Source of the DNA: Physcomitrium patens
Lineage: Eukaryota > Streptophyta > Bryopsida > Funariales > Funariaceae
Assembly (NCBI RefSeq): GCF_000002425.4
Contig: NC_037269.1
Span: 387,599 to 451,598 of the forward strand
Reading direction: 5' to 3'
Length of the DNA stretch: 64,000 nt
Both the position numbers and the translations under genes were made by a program. How positions within the stretch are numbered: position 1 is the first letter of the stretch; each line of letters opens with the position of its first letter. A model generated the notes under the pieces. The model ran no database searches and had not been told where the DNA came from. It was given only the letters and a program-made list of their open reading frames with translations. Of this stretch, positions 12,023 to 23,239 are shown one piece after another.

Positions 12023-12413
12023 TCTGGATAAAGAGAATTTGCTTCAAGAAAGCACTAGGCTCTTGATTGTCATTAATTACTTAATTAAGTCTTGAAATAA
12101 GAAAGACCAAGTTTATAAATATAATTTCCCTTTTTGACCAATTACACCAAATATATAAGCCTCAAGTAACCAACAACACCCTAAATATAATAAAATCCTC
12201 TAAAACCTTGTATATCCTTATGTAGAAATTTTTCCAAACTTCAACACCTCATATCTCTTAATTCGACTGTTCAAAAAAATTCAAAGTTTATATGAGGTAC
12301 TAATATATTCTTATTAAATTCTACAACAAATTTTAATTACAAATTTGTTGCGGAACTTAAGATATCTTGAAAATCCTAATAGTCACTTTAAACCCTTATT
12401 TTTATACATCCGC
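12023..12413. other. Unassigned spacer
   Basis: About 390 bp between the ChrA-3 break and the GagM LTR. No coding or structural feature recognised. It may be the left side of the locus into which GagM inserted, with 28,475 onward as the right side. Confidence 0.5.
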
Positions 12414-14274
12414 TATCATAATACATAAAGTCTTGCTTGAGAATGCTTCGAGCACCTAGCTGTGGAAGGTAGAATAGAAATTGCAACAACAAACTTTTAA
12501 TTCTAATAAAACACTAACAATGCTAAATAAGCTTTAATCAAATTTAGAGATACCTCAAAGGAATTCTAAAGAAATAGTAAGAAATCTTAAAGAAATATTA
12601 GAATGATTACAAACATATTTCAAATATATCTCAATTCAATCTTAATATAATCATAGTTGAAATCTTACTTCATTCAAATTTAAGGCCAAAAACTAACTAA
12701 ATCTTAAATCCTAAACAAATTTAAATAAAATCCTAAATCCTAAATCAAATCCTGATCAAATACTAATCAAATCTTAAACCCTAAATCAAACCCCAAATCC
12801 TAAATCAAATCCTAAATTATAAATCAAATCCTAATCAAACCTTGAACTCAAAATCAAATCCTAATCCTAAATCAAATCCTAATCAAATTCTAATCTCAAA
12901 TCAAATCCTAAATCTTAAACCAAATCCTAATCTTAATTCAAACCTTAACCAAATTCTAACCAAATCCTAACCCTAAATCAAACCTTAATCAAATTCTAAT
13001 CAAATCTTAATCCTAAATCAAACCCTAACTAAACTCTAAATCCTAAACCAAACCCTAACTAAATCCTAATCAAATCCTAACTCTAAATCAAATCCTAACC
13101 AAATCCTAACCCTAAATCAAATCTTAACCAAATTCTAATTCTCATCCTAAATCCTAAATCAAACACTAACCTAATGCTAACCCTAAATCAAACCCTAACC
13201 AAATCCTAATCTTAAATCAAATCCTAATCAAACCCTAGTAATTTCTACAACAAAATTAAACCTCAATAACTAATGAATGAACTGTTGATCTTAACTCAAA
13301 TTTTGCATACTTCTTAAAAACTAAATTGAAAACAAATACAATTTTTTTGAAAAGGATCGGAATTACAAAATAGACAATAACCTCAAAAATGTCCTCGGGT
13401 ATTGGCCAGCCTCCTTCTCCAACCTTGATGCCAATCTCATAGAGCCAATATCTCTTCTTTTCACCATTCGATTGATCTCAAAATTCTTATATATATAGAA
13501 AAACAAGTCTAATATCCTCTCACATAAATTTCACTCCAATCCAACTTGTAGATTGCAAGAAATCTTAAAAATCCTTGTTGGACCTAAAATTCTACTTCTT
13601 GAGACCTTGACTAACTTAAACCTCAATAATCCTCAATTCAACTATTAGATCGACCTAAGATTCATAAAAAATATTAAACACAACTATGACCATTAAACTA
13701 TAAAATTTTACTTGTAGATCTATTACAAAACTCTTGAAATTATTAGAAACAACAATCCTATTTTATTTTACAAACCCCAAGTCATCCAAAAACAATCTTG
13801 ACTTTGTAAAGCTCTTAAAAAGTCATAACAATTCCAAATCATCTAAAATCAATGCTCATAGAAATCTTATCCAAATTGCTATCAATTCTACTCTCCGATT
13901 TACAAAAGAACCTCGGAGTCATCATCGAGACTCAATTTTGTGCCTCAGGATCTGATTTTGACCTAGGTTGATAATTAGCTCTCTCCGGATATTAACATCT
14001 AGTTTATCTAGGTAATTTTTGCTAGAATTTACTCTTAATTTCTTCCAAAAGATGTCTATATCATTTATTTTTTCAATCTATTGTATTTTTCCTTATTTAT
14101 GGTCCTACAAAGTAAGTAGAAGCTATTTTTTTTAAAAGAACAGCATTACTACTAAAAGTTTTACTACCTTCCTATCTTTTATTCATATTTTTTTACTTTT
14201 TCTTTTAACCTAGCTCTTCTATAATAAAATCCATATTATTATCTTTCACCATATGGTCGTGTTATAATACGACA
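12414..14274 (-). repeat. GagM 3' LTR
   Basis: 1,861 bp. In minus reading it starts TGTCGTATTATAAC after a purine tract and ends near ...ATTATGATA. The layout equals the GypM-2 LTR: a 5' part with the GTAGGACCATAAAT block, a degenerate telomere-like array in the middle, and a 3' part with CCACAGCTAGGTGC. Confidence 0.8.
12700..13240 (-). repeat. Degenerate telomere-like array within GagM LTR
   Basis: About 540 bp of mixed short units such as CCTAAATC, CCTAATCAAAT and CCCTAAATCAAA on the plus strand. On the LTR sense strand this is TTTAGGATTTGATTAGGA. The units resemble the plant telomere repeat CCCTAAA but are irregular and not a true telomere. Confidence 0.85.
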
Positions 14275-14290
14275 TCCACCTCCTCTGAAC
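14275..14290 (-). other. GagM polypurine tract
   Basis: The minus strand reads CAGAGGAGGTGGA directly before the LTR start. GypM-2 has AGGGAGGGTGGA at the same place. It marks the LTR as the 3' LTR of an element, not a solo LTR. Confidence 0.75.
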
Positions 14291-14599
14291 TTGTGCATCA
14301 TCTGGTATGCTTCAAATAATCCAACTTTGTTTGATTCATACAATATTTTCAATGTCGTCATCTAATTATTCTTCTTCATATTTGCTATTCAAATCAAAAT
14401 CATCTTGTTGTTTTGAAAGATTTAAGTCTTTGACAAAGTCTTTTATATTTATTTATATTTGCTTTTATTTGAATATCTTCACTCGCATCTATTATCATCA
14501 TCCTTTAATCCAATATATGTAATTTTTTTCAAGAATCTTCCAATCCATTTTCTTGATAAATACCAAAAATCTTTCATCATCTTCTAATATTTCTAACTC

Positions 14600-14910
14600 A
14601 CATAATTCTTTTTTTTTTTCTTTTTTTTTTTTTCTTTTTTTTTTTATTTTCTATTTTTTTTGAATGCCAATAAAACTTGAATCAAAAGTACCTATATCTT
14701 GTAAGAATATCTCTTTTTTTATACCTCCATAGTCTTGCTTTACAATGATACTTTTCTATTTATTTTTTATTTTTTATTTTTTAAAAGCCAATAAAACTTA
14801 AATCAAAAGCACCTATATTTTATAAGAGTACTACGATTTTTATATCTCTATAATCTTGCTTTAGAATAATACTTCTCAAATTTATTTTTTTTTTTTTTTT
14901 TTTTTTTCAA
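14600..14910 (-). repeat. Poly-T tracts and ~123-bp tandem duplication in GagM 3' interior
   Basis: Two similar units (about 14,664-14,757 and 14,787-14,876) share GCCAATAAAACTT, AATCAAAAG, ACCTATAT and CTTGCTTTA blocks. Long T runs separate them (14,609-14,660, 14,760-14,780, 14,884-14,907). On the element strand these are A-rich. Noncoding or degenerate. Confidence 0.7.
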
Positions 14911-14989
14911 TGCCAATGTTTCTCTCTACTTCCCATGTGCAAGTAGTTTGGAAATATCTTCCTTTGTACATGACCAAACCATTGGTGAG

Positions 14990-15640
14990 GTACAAAATTT
15001 GAAATTAAAAGATTAAATCTAAACCTCTCCTATATAGCCACATACATCTTACTTGTATCTTTTTTCTTATTTCTTTGATTCCAAGTCCCATTTAAGATGT
15101 CCATATAATCTTTAAATCCATTGTCCATATCTTTATATTTGAAGATTTTTAGATTTTCCACCTTTGAATTCCATACTTGATGATGAATCTTATCTTTGTC
15201 AAAATCGAATTGTTTTTTCATTACATGTGCATTATCTATGTAACTTTGATTTTTGTCCAAAAGAGAAGTGCTCACAATTAACTTAATCATAGTCAATGAC
15301 TTGGCATCCTTATCTTTTGTCCCATAATCTTTATTTGTCACATAATCTTGTATAACATCCTTCATATCTTCTTGAATGCATCCTTAAAAAAAATCATAAC
15401 CTTTTGTTGTAAAAAGCATTGTATAATCTCATAATATTAAAAAATTTCATGCTCTTTTGAAATCTCATGCTCTTGAAAAGTCTCATAACTTTCACAATAA
15501 TCCTTTGTGGTTTCACAACTATATTTAATATCATAACCTTGTATAGTTTCATAACCCTCTTTATAATAATCATGTGAAAATTCATAACTTCTTTCATCCA
15601 ACTCATATGTGGTCTCATAGCCATATGCAATTTGACTTTC
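14990..15640 (-). pseudogene. GagM gag, C-terminal half (beyond the OtaD insertion)
   Basis: The frame entering from the other side of OtaD continues here. First comes a Tyr- and Glu-rich region with repeated YET, YE and HEI motifs (about 15,640-15,440), then an acidic, Lys-rich tail open at 15,365-15,030 (MKDVIQDYVTNKDYGTKDKD...). No zinc knuckle and no pol domain are seen. At least one stop and a frame change interrupt it near 15,430-15,370. The repetitive tyrosine pattern is unusual for a Gag; I know no family for it. Confidence 0.55.
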
Positions 15641-15645
15641 ATCAT
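15641..15645. repeat. Target-site duplication of OtaD, left copy (ATCAT)
   Basis: ATCAT directly before the OtaD 5' LTR, identical to 26,305-26,309 directly after the 3' LTR. Five bases is the usual size for Ty3/gypsy integration. Confidence 0.9.
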
Positions 15646-15844
15646 TATGAGCCCAAAAGTTGGTTCACATTGTTGGTTAAACTAAAAAAATCTAAAAAAA
15701 ATGAGAATTTTGATTATGTTTTGTTATAATAAGTTAGTTATAGACATTAATGTTAGTAGCTTATTGATGATTAGTAGTGGAAAGAAAAATCAAGAGAGAA
15801 GGGAGTGGAAGAAAGATAAGAAAAAGAGCCAAAAGAAAAAAAAA

Positions 15845-15876
<32 letters not shown>

Positions 15877-17564
15877 GGCCAAGAAGAAAGAAAGAAGAAG
15901 ATGAAGAGGGACAAGGAGAAGAAGAAGAAAAAGGAGAAGAAAATAATTAGAAGTAAATTTATTGTGATGGGTTTGTCAAATTGTTGGTTCTTAATGATCT
16001 AGAACTTAGATTTGGGTGTATGAATAGTCAAACTTGATGTTTAAATATGTTTTAAAGACATTGGTGGAGTTAGTTTTGTCAAAAAACGCTTCGAATTGGG
16101 GATTTTGGGCATGTCCAGTACTAAAATCGGGTATAGGACTTAGGGTTAATGTGGGCCCTTGATCTTGATTAGGGTTGGTGGATTCGGATGGTGGAGATGT
16201 GGCCGCCACCCTTTGATCTCTTCCTACTTGGATAAGAAGGTGGGGGTGGCCACATTCGCTCTCTCTCTCTCTTTTTTTTTTTGGGGGGCGAAGCCATGCC
16301 AAATTGCATCCCCACGTACCCTTGTTTCTATAGAGCTGCAATTGCGCAGCTGTAGTGTATTAGTTATCTGGAAATAGAACGTCAAACTTTACCAATAGTT
16401 AGATCTTGTCGTTAGCTTCCTCGGGACAGTAGGCACGCTTTGTTTGGAGAGAAAACAAGAAAGTTGTGGTGGTTTTAGTGACAAGGAGGTCAGCTGCCGG
16501 CCAGATCTGGAGGTCCGACTTTGGAAGGCGAGTGTTGGCGGACAGTATTGAATTTGGAGCTGAAACTTTTGAAGGAGATGGTTCTTGTTGTCAGCTTTGC
16601 AAGGACTATTTGCGCGCTTAGATTGAGTAAAGGCCAAGGAAGTTATGGTGGTTGGAGTGAAGAGTCGGCCGTGGTGAAGATGTAGCACTCCGCCAACTCA
16701 AGCTACTTTGGAAGGTCATATCTTGGAATTCACTCAAGATTTTCAAGAAAAAATTGTTGGAGGTGATGCGGCTTCAATTCTAGTTTCTGGAATGCTAAAA
16801 CATATGCATTGCACAACTGGAATGGAGCAAGGGCAAGGGTTTTTGTGGCCAGGGGTGCTCTGACTAGGCCGAGAAAGTCAGGCAACTTTGAGGCAAGATT
16901 TCTCTTAGCTTAATTGTTGTTTTGCATTGAATTTTGTTGGAGGACAAGCGCTTGTAAGTCTACTTTCTAAAATAGCAAAGCTTGTTATAAACAAGTTAGT
17001 GATGCAACCATTGTAGTGGAATTCGTGCAAGGGGGTGGCTACCATGACTTGGAAGGTGGCGACTTCCAATTTTCTTTAATTTTTAGGATGAAACTTGGAT
17101 GAATTAGGTCAATTGCACGAATTATCAGTTGGATGATAAGTTGACTTATGATTGGATGAATGAATCTTTAGATGAAAATTGGATGAATAAACTTTGAATG
17201 AATGAATGTTATAGGATGAATGAGATTTAAGGGATAGATGATTGATGAAGGGAAATTTAGGATGAATGAACTTAGGATTTATGGATGAACTTAGGGTTTC
17301 TAGATGAACTTAGGGTTTCTAGATGAACTTAGGGTTTCTAGATGAACTTAGGGTTTTTGGATGAACTTAGGGTTTTTGGATGAACTTAGGGTTTCTAGAT
17401 GAACTTAGGATTTCTGGATGAACTTAGGATTTATAGATGAACTTAGGATTTATGGATGAACTTAGGGTGTATGAATGAACTTAGGGTTTATAAAAATTGC
17501 GTGTGAGTGAAGTTAATCCACTTGACTACTAAACGCAATTAAGGGTGGAGGAATTTAGCTCACA
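15646..17564 (+). repeat. OtaD 5' LTR
   Basis: 1,919 bp. It contains an A-rich/AAAAC tract (about 15,836-15,882), a CT run followed by a T and G run (about 16,259-16,288), and twelve 19-bp units near the 3' end. By eye it differs from the 3' LTR by only about six substitutions outside the array and the homopolymers, so insertion is recent relative to everything around it. Open frames inside it recur in both LTRs and look incidental. Confidence 0.93.
17265..17492 (+). repeat. 12 x 19-bp telobox minisatellite in OtaD 5' LTR
   Basis: Twelve head-to-tail units of the form GATGAACTTAGGGTTTCTA, most holding TTAGGGTTT, the plant telomere-box motif. The 3' LTR has only eight units, so the array has changed length since insertion or during reverse transcription. 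Confidence 0.93.
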
Positions 17565-17568
17565 TAAA

Positions 17569-17586
17569 TGATGCGTTTGCCGGGAG
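17569..17586 (+). other. OtaD primer binding site, tRNA-Asp-like
   Basis: Four bases after the LTR, TGATGCGTTTGCCGGGAG matches the usual plant Tat/Athila tRNA-Asp primer site (TGGCGCCGTTGCCGGGGA, from general knowledge) at most positions, including TTGCCGGG. The mismatches near the start would weaken priming. Confidence 0.6.
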
Positions 17587-18216
17587 CCGATCTTAGAGAC
17601 GTTGTATAACAATTTTTTTTTTTTTTTTTTTTTTTTTGAGTTGAGATGATTGATTACATGGAGGAAGGAGATAATAGGAGTAAGATGATGGGGTCGTGAT
17701 TGGAAGGAGCATAGCAGAAGGTATGTGGGTCCTGGAGATATCTATGGTAGTTTGTGCTAGAAACCTTAGCATGTGATCGAGAGGCCGGTGGTATACTAAT
17801 TGTGCAGGAAGCTGGAATTGTATGAGGTAAGCCATCATACATTGAATGATCTATGTTAACTTAGGATTGTAATTCATCGTTGTCGTTGCTTTGTTAGTGG
17901 GTAATGCCTCGGCAATGAGCTGAATTGAGAACGAGGGGGATTATGGCTGCGAAGGCAGAATCACAGTGTCTCGTTTTCTGACCGGGTAAGCTCCACAACA
18001 TAGGTTGTACCGTATGCCAAGATTGGACTAGCGGGCTGGTTTGCCTTGGTGAATTCCATATCATCGCCCGTAAATACTATCTTGGTGGTTTGCGTTCCCT
18101 ACCCACCTGAGAGTAGGCTAGATTATTAATTATCAATTTAGAAATTTCAAAAAAAAAAAAAAAAAAAAAAAAAATGGATTGGTAGGTAATGAGAGAAGGT
18201 CAGTGAGGACGTTTAG
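17587..18216 (+). other. OtaD leader with T25 and A26 tracts
   Basis: A ~630-bp untranslated leader between primer site and Gag start. It has a 25-base T run (17,613-17,637) and a 26-base A run (18,149-18,174), which could pair with each other over a loop of about 510 nt. No long frame in the sense direction. Confidence 0.7.
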
Positions 18217-18261
18217 ATGTTTCCGAAAACTAGATCTCAAAAACCTACTTTGAACCAATGA

Positions 18262-20650
18262 CTTGAACGTATTGGAAGACGTAGGGGCAAGGTCGTGGAT
18301 AACAAGGAAGCAGCCCCTTCTCGGAATACACTCATTAATAGTAGAAGCAATGAAGAATTTCTTAGAGGAGACATTAGAAGGAATTTAGAAAAGGCTTTAG
18401 GAGACGTCGGGGGCAGCGAGCTATTGGAAGAGTTGGAAGTAGAGGAGTTAGAGATAGAACACGTAGACCCTGAAGACGGAGTGTTTGGAGATGTGAACCT
18501 TAGGGTAATAGGAGAACAGGATAGGACCTTGGACTTTGTGCCTGCGGTCGAAGGATTTGTTCACGAGATGGCGACGGAGCGGCTTCCAGCTTTGGATCCC
18601 TTAGTTAGGCCACGAGGTTTGTCCGTGGCTATGCCAGCAGGGCTATTAGCAGCCACAGTTCCAGGGAATCTCCTCAAGTTCTATGGCACCAAGGACGAGG
18701 ATCCAACCCTACACATGGAGAGGTACATAGAGATTTTGAAAACATCCCTCATAAGGAACGAGGGGTATTACCTGGTTTGGTTCTTCGAAACCTTACACGG
18801 TGAGGCTTACAATTGGTACCGGGACCATGATGAGGGACATTTTACCACGTCGTCCTAGTTGCAAGTAGCCTTCTTAAACCACTTTAGGCCGGAGGTTGGA
18901 CAAAGTACAGCCTTGAGAGCACTGGAAGCGGTACGACAGCAAAGAGACGAGAAAATGGCTAACTACATCAGGAGGTTTGATTTGGTCTGCATGCGTTATG
19001 TAGGAGGATTGTTGAATGGCGATACGTTAAAGCAATTCTTCATTGAAGGATTTGCTAATCGATCTACAATCAAGGGAGTATTAGAGAAAAACCCAGCCAC
19101 TTTGGAGGAAGCCAAAATAGCGGCGCACGTTGTAGATTTAATCGAGAGAAGTTATGAAAGGTATTGGAGGAAGGAAGATGAGTCTATCCCGGGATTTATT
19201 CCAATTAATCCCGTAAGCCAAGCAGTAGGACCAAGCACGTCAAGTACACCTCTGATAGTCGACAATGGTGCCCAATATTACAATGTCATGCCCACGGCCA
19301 CCAGAGCTCCGGTACCCTTATTGGCGTTACCAGAGCCACAATTGGAGAGGAGAGTGGAGGACTTGGAGAAGAAAATACAGGCTGGACAAGAAGGTTTTCA
19401 AGACTCCATGATGAAGCAGATCCAAGCCTTGACTGAGCAGATGGCATTCATGGTAAAGAATCAAAATTCAAACACCCCACCTCCTCGGATAGAGTCTGGT
19501 AACCATAACTCGGGGGTTTGGTGCACTACTTGTGGCCAAAATAGACATTCATCTCTTCAGTGCCGAGTAAGGCCTCAAGGTAATCCAAATCCTCAACCAT
19601 ACCAGCCAACACAGGGCTATGGAAGAGATAGAGGACCTCAGCAGTGGCAAGGAGGTTATCAATGTGGTCCTCAAGGATATGGTAGAAGTGTCAAGCCTCG
19701 GAAGAAGTACCATGAGCTTTGCAAGAGATGGCATGAGTCGGGTCAGTGTTGGGATGATGGCCAACCACGGCCGTGTGGCAATTGTGGTGGCAATCACCCT
19801 ACCCATGAATGTAGACAACCTGATAAGGTAATTCAACTACCACCACCAATAACAAATCCTTATGAGAACGCGCGGAATAACATGAGAGATCAGAGACGAC
19901 CTCATGGTGATGATCAGAGAGGCCTAAAACCTCCTAATTTCTACTACAACTATGAGGATTTCAGACAAAACCATCAACCTCCGGAAGGGTTACAAACCCG
20001 CCAAGGTTATATCCCAGTTGCCCAAAATCAACAAGGCGGCTATCGAAACTATGCAAACCAGAAACAAGGTCCATCTTCTAACCAAGATGTTAGAGTAGCA
20101 GAAGAGGTCTTATTGAAGGGTCCTGCGCCATCTCTAGCAAAGACCACAGTGGTGATTGAAGAACATGAAGCACCTTCTAATTTAGTGACCCACGAATTGA
20201 AGAAAAATGGAGGCGGTGGCCATGAGAATGCTACTTTGGCTATGATTACCCGAGGGCAAGCTCATAGGCAATCACCAATCGATGAAGAAGACTTAGATAG
20301 TAGTGAGTCTGAAGAGTTGTTGGATTTAGTAGCTCTTGAGGCAGCTGCAAAGGAGGTGGCAAGAATTACAAGGGAGGTAGGCACCGCAGTAGGTGATGAA
20401 AGGTCATCTGAAGGCTCTGATCCAGGTAAAGGGTTAGAACTGGGTGAATGGGAGGGTTCAGATATTCCAGAGGAGGAGTTTGGAGGGTTGGGTCGTACGA
20501 CGCCAACCTCTTACCAGAAGTATGATCTCTGGAGGGACTTGCGGAGGATAAAGGCTGACATCTCAATTGCTCAACTATTGGAGATATCTCCTTTGATGAG
20601 GAAGAGTTTCAAAGAAGGATTGCCTAGGGCGAAGAGGAAGAAGAAGACTC
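18262..20650 (+). pseudogene. OtaD Gag region (capsid, two CCHC-like knuckles)
   Basis: The capsid-like part lies around 18,660-19,180 (FYGTKDEDPTLHMERYIE, AFLNHFRPEVGQ, MANYIRRFDLVCMRYVGG). It is split by the TAG at 18,856. A first zinc knuckle, CTTCGQNRHSSLQC (CX2CX4HX4C), is at 19,522-19,563. A second at 19,774-19,812 reads CGNCGGNHPTHEC, one residue short of the standard spacing (CX2CX3HX4C). Between them is a Gln/Gly/Pro-rich linker. The tail is acidic and leads into protease. Confidence 0.85.
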
Positions 20651-20689
20651 AGAAGAGGACAGTGGCTAGGGTACAAGCATCTATTAGGC

Positions 20690-21030
20690 CAGTGGATGTG
20701 AAGGCAGTGGAGATCGAGGTCACTATCGTGGACAAGGTGGTTCCGAATGTGCTCATTGATGGAGGTAGTGGGCTTAACATCATGCCACTTTATACCATGG
20801 AGAAGTTGGGGTTGAATTTAACCGAACCTTCACCATTTGTATTAAACCTGGCAGATCAGAGTCCTGCTAGGCCTTTAGGCCAGATCACGAACTGTAAAAT
20901 CTCTACGGGAGGAGAGGATTACTTAGTGACCTTCCATGTTATCAGGATGCACACTTCCAAAGAATCTTTTCCACTTCTCTTAGGTCGTCCGTGGTTGAGG
21001 ATGGCCAATGCCACCATCATGTGGGGTGGT
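20690..21030 (+). pseudogene. OtaD aspartic protease domain
   Basis: A retropepsin-like segment with active site VLIDGGSGLNIM near 20,746-20,781 (Asp-Gly-Gly in place of the commoner Asp-Ser/Thr-Gly) and the second conserved block LLLGRPWLRMANATIMWG near 20,974-21,027. It would cut the polyprotein into mature parts. The domain itself is open and has no stop. Confidence 0.85.
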
Positions 21031-21689
21031 GATAAGCCCTCCATAGTTTACGGTCCATATGAAAACCCCACTAAAGTTAGAATCAAGCCTTTGATAGGAC
21101 TCGAGGTGGTTGACACCATATCTATTGGAGAAGGCACACCATTAAAATCCGTGGATGGGATGACGTTTGAAGCTAAGGTTCAAACCTTGAAGTGTCTTGG
21201 TCCAAATCTCTACCATTGGTCAAACAATGGAGAGTATGTCAAGTGGCTCCAAGACAACCTTGATTCTTCATCAGAATTGACGGCAGGATTGAATTTCATT
21301 GGAATGGAGTTGGACGATGGTTTGACACTTTTAATTGAGGTAGATGTCCATTTGATTGGAATAGAGGATGTTGAAGGAGTAGAGGTTTTAGAGGAAATTG
21401 AGCATTTGGGAGGATCATTGAAATTTAAGACTAGTTCTTCGGGAATGACGGTTGGAGAAGACGTTTTCAATTATCCCAATGTGCCTTCGGATTGGTATCG
21501 AGATAACAATGAGCAATCTCACGTTGCTAAGGAAGACTGGAAGTTTGTGACAGTGGAGTTTGAAGGAAAAGAATCAAGACAAATGAAGATGGGAAGCCAA
21601 CTAGAGGATGAAGAGATCAAGGCCTACTGTGAGTTGGTAAGAGAGTATCGAGAGGTCTTTGCATGGTCTTACAAGGAGTTAAAGGGGAT

Positions 21690-22360
21690 TCGTCCTGAGA
21701 TTGTAGAACATCGAATTCCCTTGATGATCGGTGCAGTGCCGATCAGGCAAAAGGAGAGGAGAATGAATCCTCAGCTTCAATTGATTGTGAAAGAGGAACT
21801 GGAGAAATTACTCCAAGCAGGTTTTATTAAACCTGTTGAGATCACAGATTGGGTTTCTCCCATGGTGCTTGTAAAGAAGAAGAATGGTAAACTTAGGGTG
21901 TGTGTGGATTATAGGAAGTTGAATTTTTGCACCCAAAAAGACCACTTTCCCTTGCCATTAATCACTAGCATCTTGGAAGAAGTGGCAGGTCACGATTTAT
22001 ACACATTTATGGATGGATATTCTGGATACAACCAAGTATCTATTGCACCTAAAGATCGACACAAGACTGTATTTACAACACCTTGGGGGATGTTTGTGTG
22101 GCATGTGATGCCATTTGAATTATGTAACGCCCCTGCTACTTTCTAACGTCTGGTGATGTCTATCTTCTCAGACTTGTTATACAAATCAATGACCGTGTTC
22201 ATTGATGATTTTAGCATCCAATCTGATGCAGATTCTCACATTCATTTGGTGAAAGAAAGCTTGGAGAGGTGCAAGAAAGCTCAAATGGCCCTGAATCTAG
22301 AAAAAACCTATCTTGCCTTGACTAGAGGCATTTTGTTAGGATATATGGTTAGTAAGAGGG
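21690..22360 (+). pseudogene. OtaD reverse transcriptase domain
   Basis: Conserved RT blocks follow in order: AGFIKPVEITDWVSPMVLVK, KLRVCVDYRKLNF, YTFMDGYSGYNQVSIAP, TTPWGMFVWHVMPFELCNAP, then the catalytic box FIDD at 22,198-22,209. A TAA at 22,144 falls in APATF-stop-RLVM, where related RTs have Gln. The Gly of MPFGL is Glu here, another G-to-A change. Apart from these the domain looks complete. Confidence 0.9.
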
Positions 22361-22499
22361 GTCGTGAGCCCGAGCCAGAAAAGGTGAAGGTAATTCAGAA
22401 TTTATCACCTCCTACCAGTGTGAAGGAAGTGCAACGTGTATTGGGACACACCGGTTGGTATAGGGAGTTGATTGAAGATTACGCCACTATTATCCTTCC

Positions 22500-23020
22500 C
22501 ATCACTAGTCTTCAGAAGAAAGGCACCAAATTTATATGGACTCAGGCTTGTAATGATGCTTTCGAGGTTCTCAAGAAGGAATTGTTTTCTTATTCAATAT
22601 TGAGGCCCCCGAGGTGGGACTTGCCTTTCCACATCTATTGTGATGCAAGTGCGGTGGCGGTTGGCAGCATTCTATGCTAACTTGTAGAAGGCCCAAGCAA
22701 GGGCAAGGATCATCCAATTGCCTACGCTAGTAGGTAATTAAATCTTGCAGAGAAAAATTATTCCACCACTGAGAGGGAATGTCTAGCCATGGTATTCTCA
22801 GCTAAGAAGTTTAGACATTATCTGTTGAGCAACAAAGTGGTTTTTTATGTGGATCACATGGCCATCAAGTATTTGGTTAACAAATCTGAGCTGAGCGGTT
22901 GGCTAGCTAGGTGGGTCTTATTGCTACAAGAGTTTGATTACATTGTGGAATACAAACCTGGATCCGTACACAAACAAGCAGATCACATGTCGAGATTGCC
23001 TGGAGGAATGGAGACCCACC
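22500..23020 (+). pseudogene. OtaD RNase H domain
   Basis: The acidic catalytic positions are visible in FHIYCDASAVAVGSIL (near 22,627), STTERECLAMVFSAKKFRHY (near 22,760) and FYVDHMAIKYLV (near 22,844). Two stops, TAA 22,678 and TAA 22,735, break the domain between the first and second of these. The domain would remove the RNA strand during cDNA synthesis. Confidence 0.85.
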
Positions 23021-23239
23021 CGATTGATGATAGATTGATAGACAAGAGTCTTTTCTCGGTGACAGCTAGACCAGCATGGTATTCTAGGATTATTGTGTTC
23101 TTAACTACTCAACAATTGCCAGTGGATTTATCCAAGGACGAGAGGCGGAAGATTCGGGTCAATAGTCGTCATTTTGTGGTGTTAGGAAACTGGTTGTATC
23201 GATGTGGATTGGATGGAGTGTTAAGACGTTGTGTGATGG

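Noticed and set aside
12700-13240. Interstitial telomere from a chromosome fusion
   Set aside because: The units are irregular (CCTAATCAAAT, CCTAAATC), lie inside LTRs and recur in five LTR copies, so they belong to the element.
12409-14279. TCCGC and TCCAC around the GagM 3' LTR, read as a solo-LTR target duplication
   Set aside because: The right-hand TCCAC is part of the polypurine tract (AGGAGGTGGA on the minus strand), matching GypM-2. The LTR has a same-orientation partner at 27,824, so the match is coincidence.
14600-14910. CRISPR-like or satellite array
   Set aside because: Only two ~123-bp units and homopolymer runs, with no regular short repeats and spacers.
16006-16688. Open frames of 72-111 codons within the OtaD LTR (both strands)
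   Set aside because: They recur in both LTRs as expected of a duplicate, show no domain, and lie in promoter/UTR sequence. No sign they are coding.
18859-22146. Treating OtaD pieces as separate genes, or as evidence for UAA/UAG reassigned to Gln
   Set aside because: All pieces are in one frame. CAA and CAG are used normally, and other families here have stops from TGG and CGA. Nonsense mutation is simpler.
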